Below are positions 10,901 through 17,444 of a stretch of 37,986 bases of DNA, piece by piece; positions within the stretch are counted from its first letter, which is position 1, and every line of letters begins with the position of its first letter. A program made the translations under genes and the position numbers. A model generated the notes under the pieces. It worked only from the letters and a program-made list of their open reading frames with translations. It did no database searches and was not told the DNA's origin. Source of the stretch: Paenibacillus pectinilyticus (lineage in GTDB: Bacteria; Bacillota; Bacilli; Paenibacillales; NBRC-103111); assembly GCF_001700435.1 (NCBI RefSeq), contig NZ_LYPC01000025.1:1-37986 (forward strand), in the 5' to 3' direction.

Positions 10901-12397
10901 TCTTACACGATGAGCGTTGGAAATAGCGTGTACGCGATGACCGTAGCTCCAGCAACGATTGATCCTGCCGCTACGGTATTGGTAAATGGGACTTCCTATG
11001 TGGGGGCGACACCTCGAACGGTTGATTTAGCCGTCGGTAGCAATACGGTCACGGTTGTGGTTACAGCACAGGATTTATCAACGAAGACCTATAAGATAAC
11101 GGTAAACCGAGATAGCTCTAGTGGAAGTGGAACAGGGACGCTCCCAGCCGCTCCAGAATCGACAAGCACTGTTGAGAAGGGCAATACAGCAGTTACAACG
11201 ACTACGGATGTAAAAAGCACGCTAGACAGCGCTGGGAAGGCTACAGCCTCCCTAACAAGCAAGCAGGTGACTGATGCTCTAGCTAAAGTGGCCGATAGTC
11301 AGACTGTCGGGAAAGATTCTGTTCTAGAGATCAAAACCGTTGTTGATTCGGCAGCTAAAGAAGCCGTAGTTAGTCTACCAACCGAAGCATTTGCTCTTAT
11401 TGCGGGCAGCAAAACCGATACACTTACGTTATCAGCGGGTCTTGGTAAGCTTTCCTTAGACAAACAGGCCATCGGTGCTGTACAAGCTGCCGCGACTAGC
11501 GGTACAGTGGATATTTCAATCCGCAAAGCTGATCTTCAGGCGGTAACTCAGAATTGGACGCCGGCTGCGAAGGAAGCACTGGCAACAGCGGTGAATGGCC
11601 GCCCTGTTTTCGACTTCACCATCACAGCAGGTGGAACTAAAGTCTCCACTTTCAACGGTGGTTCTGTAGAGGTTCAAGTACCTTACAAACCATCCGCAAA
11701 TGAAGATCCGAATGCGATTGTGGCCTATTACATTGCTGATAATGGCGAGCTGGTCAAAGTAACGAATAGCCACTATGATGCAGCTACAGGTTCTTTAGTT
11801 TTCCATGTTAGCCACTTCTCACGATACGCGGTTGGTTATTCCCCTGCGACTTTCCGAGATACGGCAGAAAGCTTTGCTAAGAGCTACATTACGTACCTAG
11901 CGGCTCGTAATATCATCAACGGAACAGCGGACGGTGTATTTACGCCAAAAGCACAAATCAGCCGTGCTGACTTCACGCTGATGCTGGCACGCATGGCTGG
12001 TGTGAAGCTAGACGCTTATAAAGCGTCCAGTTTCAGCGATGTGAAGGCGGACAGCTATTATGCCCAGTCTGTACAATGGGCATCCGATAACGGCCTTACA
12101 AGCGGTGTGCGTGCAGGTGAATTCGCACCTGGGGCTAATATCACACGTGAGCAGATGGTCACGATGATCGCAAGGTTTGCTAAGCTGCAGAAGATTAGCT
12201 TGCCGCAAACGACAGCCGCGGCGGCCTTCGCGGATGCGGCTGAGATTCCCGCTTTCGCGGTAGATGCAGCGAAAGCGATGCAGCAAGCAGGCATTATTTC
12301 CGGGAAATCGGGAAATACCTTTGCACCGAAGGATTTTGCTTCGCGTGAAGAGGCAGCGAAGATGCTGGGTATGGTTTTACAACTCAGCGCGAAATAA
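7910..12397 (+). CDS. S-layer-anchored multidomain protein: lamin-tail, DUF2252 (kinase-like), cadherin-like, 3x SLH
   Basis: 1495 residues from TTG at 7910, chosen because GAGGAG (7891-7896) precedes it and the protein then starts KTRIKSR plus a signal peptide (to about 31, VMA-DT). In order: a Thr-rich stretch; a lamin-tail-type domain (about 47-170; VVISEIYAGG, DFIELYNPTD, LSGWSLQY); two tandem homologous beta domains (about 283-388 and 400-505, each with the SS-DSSF pattern and a GTDY/ATDY-V-GLP-GL core); a DUF2252 domain (about 517-973; FKFYRGNN, GDAHTRN at 591-597, FDVNDQDES at about 610-618); a cadherin-like beta-sandwich (about 976-1066); a Paenibacillus-type linker domain; and three SLH repeats (about 1315-1495) that bind secondary wall polymer. 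DUF2252 resembles aminoglycoside-phosphotransferase/kinase folds, so an extracellular phosphotransferase role is possible but unproven. Confidence 0.85.
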   Translation: MKTRIKSRVISSITAVLVLSGLIPTAATVMADTTTTTTTNTTNTSANHVVISEIYAGGTGNDTSKAAYSHDFIELYNPTDEEIPLSGWSLQYATAKSSSWYVIQLGTKTPSIKAHGYYLIKMGTSNLAGGYIKSLDDSYADAIANNPTTADINKDGSKIALVKNTINAITTADPRIDTLSGNLVDLVGFGKGSVANPNATNSPNAYEGSGFPPDGSYQKTLVRKGIDPTSSNIYIPTSNINGYGNGLDTDDNINDFVILSGVSYVNPQNSQSPLEPFIQGSVDDNNKTVTIDTYRAVSSSDSSFTINLATQTGKIRAGALIQGTDYVLSGLPAGLTSTAIGLSDSSNNSITFEIGGTAAVDVLASASVSVQVYTHALNTPIYGDSWTIGGITLQPATPKVTAALTDTTVSMSSATAVSSADSSFAVQLSKGTIKDGLLQATDYSVIGLPSGLSIEATGVAAANTVNFRVYGTAAQPILNDVNLSVVLKKEAVTAGATQDSDIISGITLKRASAPLLTDTDRKNSVVNVLKQANAFHSDLYDKNYKYSEMRSSAFKFYRGNNPVFFQDLGTPVLPIPAAWKDWNQVDTWIEGDAHTRNVGFFDHNDGKPYFDVNDQDESLKAPFYFDLIRFIASIYVTKDDVSGTKTATAAETRQAAKDFLEQYKTTLESVRGNDTENTTVLDESFMAQHGFSYSGYMLKTFFGSSPTGNEGLLDGITNSSFLDGYSQVTDGQRKLKKIALPTDAKNGNEKVLATTPAEESELKANWSTYVNQTRLSSGDKASYFAIKDIGRVIEKGLGSIGVRRYFVLIEGPTSDPNDDIILNVKQQKMPAMVGNTYKPLDYSAYVDHDADRTKTAYDALSAVEDPFIGSLNGSAKTFLVRQLSAYDRDFNDKKFSSFADYQDFLKASAMAYAYTHARADRNLGYSFEDSVSTILNSDWSTIRDTMVNLGEDYAKQVVADYNQYKIVPNANLIDITDLSALTITGGTISPAFSSKQTSYTMSVGNSVYAMTVAPATIDPAATVLVNGTSYVGATPRTVDLAVGSNTVTVVVTAQDLSTKTYKITVNRDSSSGSGTGTLPAAPESTSTVEKGNTAVTTTTDVKSTLDSAGKATASLTSKQVTDALAKVADSQTVGKDSVLEIKTVVDSAAKEAVVSLPTEAFALIAGSKTDTLTLSAGLGKLSLDKQAIGAVQAAATSGTVDISIRKADLQAVTQNWTPAAKEALATAVNGRPVFDFTITAGGTKVSTFNGGSVEVQVPYKPSANEDPNAIVAYYIADNGELVKVTNSHYDAATGSLVFHVSHFSRYAVGYSPATFRDTAESFAKSYITYLAARNIINGTADGVFTPKAQISRADFTLMLARMAGVKLDAYKASSFSDVKADSYYAQSVQWASDNGLTSGVRAGEFAPGANITREQMVTMIARFAKLQKISLPQTTAAAAFADAAEIPAFAVDAAKAMQQAGIISGKSGNTFAPKDFASREEAAKMLGMVLQLSAK

Positions 12398-12409
12398 GTT
12401 GTCATCACA

Positions 12410-12464
12410 AACACTTACTCTCCCATCACGAATTCGATTCGTGGCGGGGAGTAGGTGTTTTTTT
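12410..12464 (+). terminator. Terminator after the SLH protein gene
   Basis: A long imperfect hairpin (AACACTTACTC..CCC with GGGGAGTAGGTGTT, and an inner CACGAAT/ATTCGTG) is followed by seven T residues. Confidence 0.88.
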
Positions 12465-12468
12465 ACAT

Positions 12469-12498
12469 GGATAAAAGACAGGGCGCTTCCGCATTTTA
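12469..12498 (+). promoter_or_regulatory. Possible forespore (sigma-G type) promoter
   Basis: GGATA (12469-12473) fits the sigma-G -35 GnATR, and CATTTTA (12492-12498) fits the -10 CATnnTA, with an 18-base spacer. It lies directly upstream of three small genes, one of them SspP-like. The leader would be very short (about 15 bases), so the start site is tight. Tentative. Confidence 0.35.
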
Positions 12499-12518
12499 AT
12501 CATGTGGAGGTGTTACTA

Positions 12519-12866
12519 ATGAGCAAATCAGATAAGCCTAGCGTGAATCAAGCTGAGATTGTGAAAGAGTGGGAGAGCGTGATGCCAACCATTCTGCAGC
12601 CTGCTGATACAACTCGAATATGGGCAGATGAAAGCGACGCGGACGCGATCCGCGTGCACATTTTGACGGCAGGGCATACCGGCTACTCCTTTGATTTTAA
12701 AGTGACGTATGTTGACGCAAGAGAAGTAAAGGTTGAGCTGACAGACGTTCAGCAAGGAACCACGCACATTGATGAGCGAGGCGATGTCGTACAGTCGTTG
12801 ATCGATGATTATGTGCGTCATATTCATGAGTGTGCGCAGGCTTTGCAGAAGGTCACTAACGCTTAG
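12519..12866 (+). CDS. Conserved-looking small acidic protein of unknown function
   Basis: 115 residues starting MSKSDKPSVNQ. The ATG at 12519 is preceded by GGAGGTG (12506-12512); the frame stays open further upstream but without a better ribosome site. I do not recognise a family. It is soluble and acidic, with no signal or membrane segment. A central alternating pattern (IRVHILTAGHTGYSFDFKVT, then VKVELTDVQ) suggests a beta sheet, and the C-terminal part (VQSLIDDYVRHIHECAQAL) looks helical. It is followed at 18 bases by a 49-residue gene and then an SspP-like gene, so a role in the spore or forespore is possible by association only. Confidence 0.72.
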   Translation: MSKSDKPSVNQAEIVKEWESVMPTILQPADTTRIWADESDADAIRVHILTAGHTGYSFDFKVTYVDAREVKVELTDVQQGTTHIDERGDVVQSLIDDYVRHIHECAQALQKVTNA

Positions 12867-12884
12867 TGCGAGGAGGACATATCG

Positions 12885-13034
12885 ATGACCAAGCAGAAAA
12901 GTCCAGATAAAAACCTGCAGAATGTAGCCAAGGATTTGGATACCGATGCAGTCAACAGCCATAATGCGCAGCAGATCCAACAAAAGGTCAATGACCATCG
13001 ACATCAGGATGCATTGAATCACGATGGCAACTAG
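12885..13034 (+). CDS. Small hydrophilic protein (49 aa), probable spore-associated
   Basis: This ORF starts MTKQKSPDKN and ends DALNHDGN. GAGGAGG (12870-12876) lies eight bases before the ATG. The composition is rich in Gln, Asn, Asp, His and Lys with almost no aromatic or hydrophobic residues, as in minor small acid-soluble spore proteins. I cannot assign it to a named Ssp family. It lies 18 bases after the 115-residue gene and 24 bases before the SspP-like gene, which suggests one transcript. Confidence 0.65.
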   Translation: MTKQKSPDKNLQNVAKDLDTDAVNSHNAQQIQQKVNDHRHQDALNHDGN

Positions 13035-13058
13035 TTCGTAAAAGGAGGATGAGGAAGT

Positions 13059-13229
13059 ATGGCTAAACAGAAATCGTATTCCGCAGGAGATAATCTCGTT
13101 AATAACGGTTCCGTGAAGAATCGAAATAATCAAGGCGGCAATCAAGAGCCCTTGTCTGGGTCTAAAAAGGTGAAAAACCAGAACCATCATGGTGGACATG
13201 CAGCAGAAGGCCATGGTCACGGTGGATAG
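13059..13229 (+). CDS. sspP: Small acid-soluble spore protein P-like
   Basis: 56 residues starting MAKQKSYSAG. The core QEPLSGSKKVKNQNHH closely resembles the conserved EPLSGSKKVKNRNH segment of B. subtilis SspP (the SspP family of minor small acid-soluble spore proteins made in the forespore). The tail is rich in His and Gly. AAAGGAGG (13041-13048) precedes the ATG. The exact function of SspP is unknown. Its start (MAKQK) resembles that of the gene before it (MTKQK). Confidence 0.82.
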   Translation: MAKQKSYSAGDNLVNNGSVKNRNNQGGNQEPLSGSKKVKNQNHHGGHAAEGHGHGG

Positions 13230-13259
13230 AGAGCGGAAATGAAATTATTTTTAACCTAG

Positions 13260-13382
13260 ATGATTAAAAAAACGAAAACCGGTCATACTATTATTGTCGG
13301 CAAGCAGAGAGGTGTGGTTCCGTTGGAGCAATTAGCGAAAGCGAAACAACCATTGCAAAGAGGACTTTTCTACCTGTTATAA
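13260..13382 (+). CDS. Doubtful 40-residue basic ORF
   Basis: ATG at 13260 to TAA at 13380-13382, product starting MIKKTKTGHT and ending QRGLFYLL. It is open and basic, but no Shine-Dalgarno sequence precedes it and its last codons coincide with a strong -10 element. It may be chance, or a leftover coding fragment after sspP. Confidence 0.2.
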   Translation: MIKKTKTGHTIIVGKQRGVVPLEQLAKAKQPLQRGLFYLL

Positions 13383-13383
13383 T
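13353..13383 (+). promoter_or_regulatory. Strong extended -10 promoter with no gene behind it
   Basis: TTGCAA (13353-13358), a 19-base spacer and TGTTATAAT (13375-13383; perfect TATAAT with upstream TG). Transcription would start near 13390 and meet a terminator about 125 bases later, with no convincing ORF between. Confidence 0.55.
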
Positions 13384-13389
13384 CAGGCT

Positions 13390-13516
13390 GGAGGGCGATG
13401 TGCTAAAGACACTTACCGTGTTTTATACGCAGATTTAACTTAAGTTTTTGTGTAACAAGGTTCAAGGAAATATCATCAATGCCGACGAAAAAAGAACCCT
13501 TAGGGGTTCTTTTTTT
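13390..13516 (+). ncRNA. Candidate small RNA (about 125 nt)
   Basis: It is defined only by the promoter at 13353-13383 and the terminator at 13493-13516. The longest ATG reading frames inside are a few codons (for example ATG TGC TAA). I recognise no known RNA family. It lies in the gap after sspP and before a convergent minus-strand gene. Confidence 0.4.
13488..13516. terminator. Bidirectional terminator
   Basis: AGAACCC (13493-13499) pairs with GGGTTCT (13504-13510) around a TTAG loop, with A's before and T's after. It can therefore end both the + strand transcript from 13390 and the minus-strand gene at 13539-13697. Confidence 0.85.
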
Positions 13517-13538
13517 CATTGTCTATGGCTTCATGGAA

Positions 13539-13697
13539 TCAAACTTCGTCGTCAGTAATATTCATTTCACGAGCGGCGAAGGATTTTTCAAGAATGACTT
13601 GTGGCTGCTTCTTATGGTTCATTAATAACCGGATACCGCCTCCAATTAGGAGCAGGGCTACAATCAAAGTTTGACTGAAATTATTGATCCAATACAT
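13539..13697 (-). CDS. Small single-pass membrane protein (52 aa)
   Basis: On the minus strand an ORF reads MYWINNFSQ, then a hydrophobic helix (TLIVALLLIGGGIRLLM, about 10-26), then a charged tail (NHKKQPQVILEKSFAAREMNITDDEV). The pattern of an N-terminal membrane segment followed by a cytoplasmic tail, plus a matching terminator, supports a real gene. No clear Shine-Dalgarno is seen before the ATG. The frame stays open about 20 codons upstream, so the start could be earlier. Unknown family. Confidence 0.5.
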   Translation of the reverse strand: MYWINNFSQTLIVALLLIGGGIRLLMNHKKQPQVILEKSFAAREMNITDDEV

Positions 13698-13764
13698 ATA
13701 GTTTCGCGAAGCGAACTGATATAGGAATAGACGAAGCCGGGCTAACTTACCCCTGCACAGTTAT

Positions 13765-13794
13765 GAAAAAAGAGTGAATCGTGAGATTCACTCT
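13765..13794 (-). terminator. Terminator of the sugar-ABC operon
   Basis: AGAGTGAATC (13771-13780) pairs with GATTCACTCT (13785-13794) around GTGA, with a six-base T-run on the minus strand. A near-identical hairpin ends the MFS gene at 22241-22271. Confidence 0.88.
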
Positions 13795-13886
13795 TTCTCT
13801 TTATCATTGATGCAATCGCAGACTAATGCAAATAGAAAAAACGCGCACCGATTGAACATCGATACGCGCTGATAGCTTAGTTTGGA

Positions 13887-14717
13887 TTAACCTTTCATCG
13901 CACCGATTGTGATCCCTTGTGTAAAATGCTTCTGGAAGTAAATGAAGATGGCCAGCACCGGAATTGTCGCAATGACGGCGCCAGCCATCGCTACGCCATA
14001 GTTCATCTCGTTCTCGATCGTACTCTGCGCGATCTTGATGCCGAGCGGCAGCGTGAACAATTCTTTCTTCGTCAGCACGATCAGCTGCCAGACGTAATCG
14101 TTCCACGTAGAAACGAACGTGAAGATCGCGAGTACGGCAAGACCAGGCAGGGCAAGCGGCACAATAATGCGCCAATAAATACTGAACTCGCTGCAGCCGT
14201 CGATGCGTCCCGACTCGATCAGTGCCGTCGGCAGTGTCTGAATGAACTGCTTAATTAAGAACACACCGAACGGCCATGCAACAGCGGGCAGTATGACGCC
14301 CCAATAGGAATTGATCAGCTTAAAGTCAATCAAAATCTGGTACAGCGGAATAAAAAGCACAGCATGCGGTAGCGACATCGCGGCGACGATCATGACGAAT
14401 ACTGGCTTGCTCGACTTGAAATTGATCTTGGCCAGCGCATAGCCGGCAAGCGAGCTGCACAGCAGCACGAGAAACGTTGTTGCCATCGTCACGAGCAAGC
14501 TGTTACCGAACCATCGCATGATGGGATAGTCATTAAAAATATGTGTGTAGTTAAGGAACGATGGTGTCTTCGGGAACCATTCCGGCGGGATTTGCATCGA
14601 TACACGCAAATTTTTGAATGAACCTGTGACCATCCAATAGAATGGCCACAGAAAGAACAATGCGGCAAGCAGTAAAATTGTATGGGATACCCATTGCAAA
14701 GGGCTTGTTTTCTTCAT
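13887..14717 (-). CDS. Carbohydrate ABC transporter permease (MalG/LplC type)
   Basis: 276 residues from ATG at 14717, chosen because AGGAGGAGG lies nine bases upstream; the longer TTG and ATG starts would fall on or inside that site. It has six predicted membrane helices, a short periplasmic N-terminal part (FKNLRVSMQIPPEWFPKT), and the EAA loop (ALIESGRIDGCSEFSIYWRIIVP), which contacts the ATPase. The C-terminus ends FTQGITIGAMKG, the usual ending of this family. It forms a heterodimeric channel with the permease gene 17 bases upstream and receives sugar from the solute-binding protein. No ATPase gene is present, so a shared MsmX-like ATPase is likely (inference). Confidence 0.94.
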   Translation of the reverse strand: MKKTSPLQWVSHTILLLAALFFLWPFYWMVTGSFKNLRVSMQIPPEWFPKTPSFLNYTHIFNDYPIMRWFGNSLLVTMATTFLVLLCSSLAGYALAKINFKSSKPVFVMIVAAMSLPHAVLFIPLYQILIDFKLINSYWGVILPAVAWPFGVFLIKQFIQTLPTALIESGRIDGCSEFSIYWRIIVPLALPGLAVLAIFTFVSTWNDYVWQLIVLTKKELFTLPLGIKIAQSTIENEMNYGVAMAGAVIATIPVLAIFIYFQKHFTQGITIGAMKG

Positions 14718-14733
14718 TTTGCGCATCCTCCTC

Positions 14734-15627
14734 CTAATATTCAATATCCGACTTGAGCGCCCGGAATTGGACCAATGCGATCAAACCGATCAATATGCAG
14801 AGTATGATGCCCATAGCGTTCGCCAAACCATAGTTCAAGTTTTTGAAGGCTTCGGTATAAATTAGCATCAGAATTGTTGTTGTTTTGTAGGCCGGACCTC
14901 CGCCGGTCAGCAACAGGATAATGGCGAATACTTGGAACGCGCCAATCGTACCCGTTACGATAACGTAAAGTAGGCTAGGTCTGAGCAGTGGCAACGAGAT
15001 GCGGAAGAACGTATCTCGCCCTTTCGCCCCGTCCATGTACGCAGATTCGTACAAATCTTTCGGGATGCCGTTCAAGCCAGCGCTCAACACGACGATCGAA
15101 CCGCCCATTGCGAGTGTGATCATAATAATGGATAAGGACATAACGCCGTACTCCGCTCCAAGCCAATTGACCGGCTCAATACCTAACTTCTTGAGCGCAA
15201 AGTTAGCGATCCCGAATTGATTGTTGTACATGTATTCCCATACCATGGTCAAACTGACAGCGGATGTAACGCCGGGGATATAGAATGCCGCTTTAAAGAA
15301 AGACTGCTTCAAGTGCGACATATTCTGAATGCCCACCGCGACCAAAAGCGACACCACCGTCACCGAAGGTACGATAATGAGCACGAACATGATCGTATTC
15401 CGAATAGCCAGGATGAACGTTTCATTGTGGAATAGCTCGTTGTAGTTATGAAACCAATCAAAATAATAATGTCTGAAGTCAAATGTATACATGCTCATAC
15501 GGATTGCTTTAGCGATTGGATAGAAAAGAAAGGTGACGAAAAACAGCATCATCGGCAGTATAAACAGCCAACCAGTCACTTCTCTTCTCGCCGTCGTGTT
15601 CATACGCCGGTAGAGTGCTTTTATCAT
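14734..15627 (-). CDS. Carbohydrate ABC transporter permease (MalF/LplB type)
   Basis: 297 residues from ATG at 15627, which has AAGGA eight bases upstream. The ATG at 15636 sits directly on that site and is unlikely. Six membrane helices are visible, starting with GWLFILPMMLFFVTFLFYPIAKA, and the EAA loop reads DLYESAYMDGAKGRDTFFRISLP. Partner of the next permease in a CUT1-type sugar importer. Transcribed after the solute-binding protein gene (115-base gap) and before the second permease. Confidence 0.94.
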   Translation of the reverse strand: MIKALYRRMNTTARREVTGWLFILPMMLFFVTFLFYPIAKAIRMSMYTFDFRHYYFDWFHNYNELFHNETFILAIRNTIMFVLIIVPSVTVVSLLVAVGIQNMSHLKQSFFKAAFYIPGVTSAVSLTMVWEYMYNNQFGIANFALKKLGIEPVNWLGAEYGVMSLSIIMITLAMGGSIVVLSAGLNGIPKDLYESAYMDGAKGRDTFFRISLPLLRPSLLYVIVTGTIGAFQVFAIILLLTGGGPAYKTTTILMLIYTEAFKNLNYGLANAMGIILCILIGLIALVQFRALKSDIEY

Positions 15628-15742
15628 CGTCCCCATCCTTTGCCATGATTATGGGAAGGGCGGGAGTCACAGCAAAGAATTTCGCCTCTGCATGAGTCCA
15701 CCCGCCCTTTTGGAGCTTGCTATAAACGTTTGCTAACGGATG

Positions 15743-17188
15743 CTATTTCTTATATTTCGCGATAATGTCGTTGTTCTTCTTCGCGATCGCATCGAGTGTT
15801 TGTCTTGGTGTCGATTGCTTGATGAACATCTTCTGCATCTCTGGGAACATGGCAGCTCTCATCTCACCGTAACCGATAACGCCCCAGCCCGGATCGATAA
15901 CCGGCCAGTCTCCGGCTTTCGTTACGTTTTTGTTGAAGAAGTCAAGCTCTTTGTCGTCTTTTGTCCAAACAACGTCTTTACCGAATACGTTGAATACCTT
16001 GCCACCGCGGTAGGGGAGGTCGGTTTGCTGCCACATCCAAGCGAGGAACTTCTTACTCCATTCCACTTTCGTCGCGTCGGAGTTTTTGAAGACAGCACCG
16101 TTACCATATTCAATCTTCAGAGCGGACTTGCCAGGCATCGTAGACGGGAAGTTTACCAGCTCGTAGTTAATTGGTTTGGTTGCCGTTCCGTCGACAAGTG
16201 CTTGTGCGATACCGGTCAAAGTACCTGCGGATGCAACAAGAATACCGTTCTTATGTTGTTTGAAATAGTCGCCAGCGTTGACGGCTGATACCGTTTCCGG
16301 GTGCGGTGTGACGAGGCCTTCGTCAACCAACGATTGGAAGAATTTGAGCGCATCTTCCGATTTCGGGTCATCAGCAGCGACATATTTCGAATAATCGTCA
16401 TTAAACAACCTAGCGCCATAAGCAAAGATTGTGTTGTTGTACAGCTGGTCGCCCGTCTCGTTAAGTCCGAACATGGTGAGACCATATACGCCTTTATCTT
16501 TGTTTGCTACGGCCTTCATCGCGGCTTTGAACTGATCCGGGGTCCACGTGCGGAACTCATCTTGCGGCAGCAGGTTGGCAGCGCCGGCATCTTCCCACAG
16601 GGAGCGGTTGACCAACAACGCTACGGGGCTTGTCGAATACGGCATAATCATCATGTTGTTGTTGATGGACGTCATCTTCATCAGCATCGGATTCTTCATG
16701 AATTTATCCATATCTTCTTTCGGAATAACGTCGTTCAGCGGTTCGATTGCGCCCAGTTGTGCCCATGGAAGTACGCGGCCGCCATAGTCGAAGATGATGT
16801 TCGGCGTCGTCTTGGCTGCCATGGCTGCCGAGACCTTCTCGTTAATGCCATCCCAAGGAAGCGTTTCAGGTTTAATCTTGACCGTCGGGTGAAGTTTGTT
16901 CCATTCCGGTACCAAGTATTGAGTTACCCAATCGTCTTTATCCGTCGCATTCAGCTTGAGCTGCGGAGGCATCCAAATATTGAGCTCAATGTTTGGATCA
17001 GGCTTTGTGGACGTTGCTGTGGAAGCTGTTGCCGTTGTTGTTGCCGATGCGGAAGCGGAAGCTGTTGGACTGCTGGAAGCTAATCCTCCACTGCTGTTGC
17101 TGCAGCCTGCTAATACCGTCAGCGCTAACGTACCCATTAGCGAAGCGTGTGCGGCTTTCGTTTTCAGTGCATTTTCTAACCAACCCAT
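15743..17188 (-). CDS. Extracellular sugar-binding lipoprotein of an ABC transporter
   Basis: 481 residues. A signal peptide ends in lipobox LAGC (Cys about 29), followed by a Ser/Ala/Thr low-complexity tether (about 30-62) and a family 1 solute-binding domain starting IELNIWMPP. Segments typical of the family include WNKLHPTVKIK, FDYGGRVLPWAQLGAIEPL, GVYGLTMFG and FKQHKNGI. It captures the sugar outside the membrane for the two permeases. The ligand cannot be read from sequence; the nearby GH36 enzyme suggests an alpha-galactoside. GGGAGGT lies ten bases before the ATG. A 256-base gap separates it from the regulator. Confidence 0.94.
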   Translation of the reverse strand: MGWLENALKTKAAHASLMGTLALTVLAGCSNSSGGLASSSPTASASASATTTATASTATSTKPDPNIELNIWMPPQLKLNATDKDDWVTQYLVPEWNKLHPTVKIKPETLPWDGINEKVSAAMAAKTTPNIIFDYGGRVLPWAQLGAIEPLNDVIPKEDMDKFMKNPMLMKMTSINNNMMIMPYSTSPVALLVNRSLWEDAGAANLLPQDEFRTWTPDQFKAAMKAVANKDKGVYGLTMFGLNETGDQLYNNTIFAYGARLFNDDYSKYVAADDPKSEDALKFFQSLVDEGLVTPHPETVSAVNAGDYFKQHKNGILVASAGTLTGIAQALVDGTATKPINYELVNFPSTMPGKSALKIEYGNGAVFKNSDATKVEWSKKFLAWMWQQTDLPYRGGKVFNVFGKDVVWTKDDKELDFFNKNVTKAGDWPVIDPGWGVIGYGEMRAAMFPEMQKMFIKQSTPRQTLDAIAKKNNDIIAKYKK

Positions 17189-17444
17189 ACACCATTCGAC
17201 CTCCCTATGAGATTATGAAACCATGGAATCGCAGTTCCGATTCCGCCTTCACCATAGCACCCGCAAGCTCATTCATATAAGGGAAATTATTCAAGAAAGG
17301 GGTGGGGATTTAAAGATTTGTCCCCCATATATAAATTTTCAATATTTTATATGTAAATGGATCATTATTTGCCGGTGAGTAAAGGTGTCCGGCCCTGGTG
17401 AATTGTGCTCATGCTTACTTGAGGAGCTGCTTTGGTGGATGAGA

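Noticed and set aside
12264..12518. Longer N-terminus for the 115-residue protein (frame open from 12264)
   Set aside because: The extra part overlaps the end of the SLH gene and its terminator and has no ribosome site; ATG 12519 follows GGAGGTG.
15740..17083. Long + strand ORFs of 182 and 260 codons opposite the solute-binding protein gene
   Set aside because: They are antisense to a clearly recognisable solute-binding lipoprotein, have no ribosome sites, and give low-complexity Arg/Cys-rich products.
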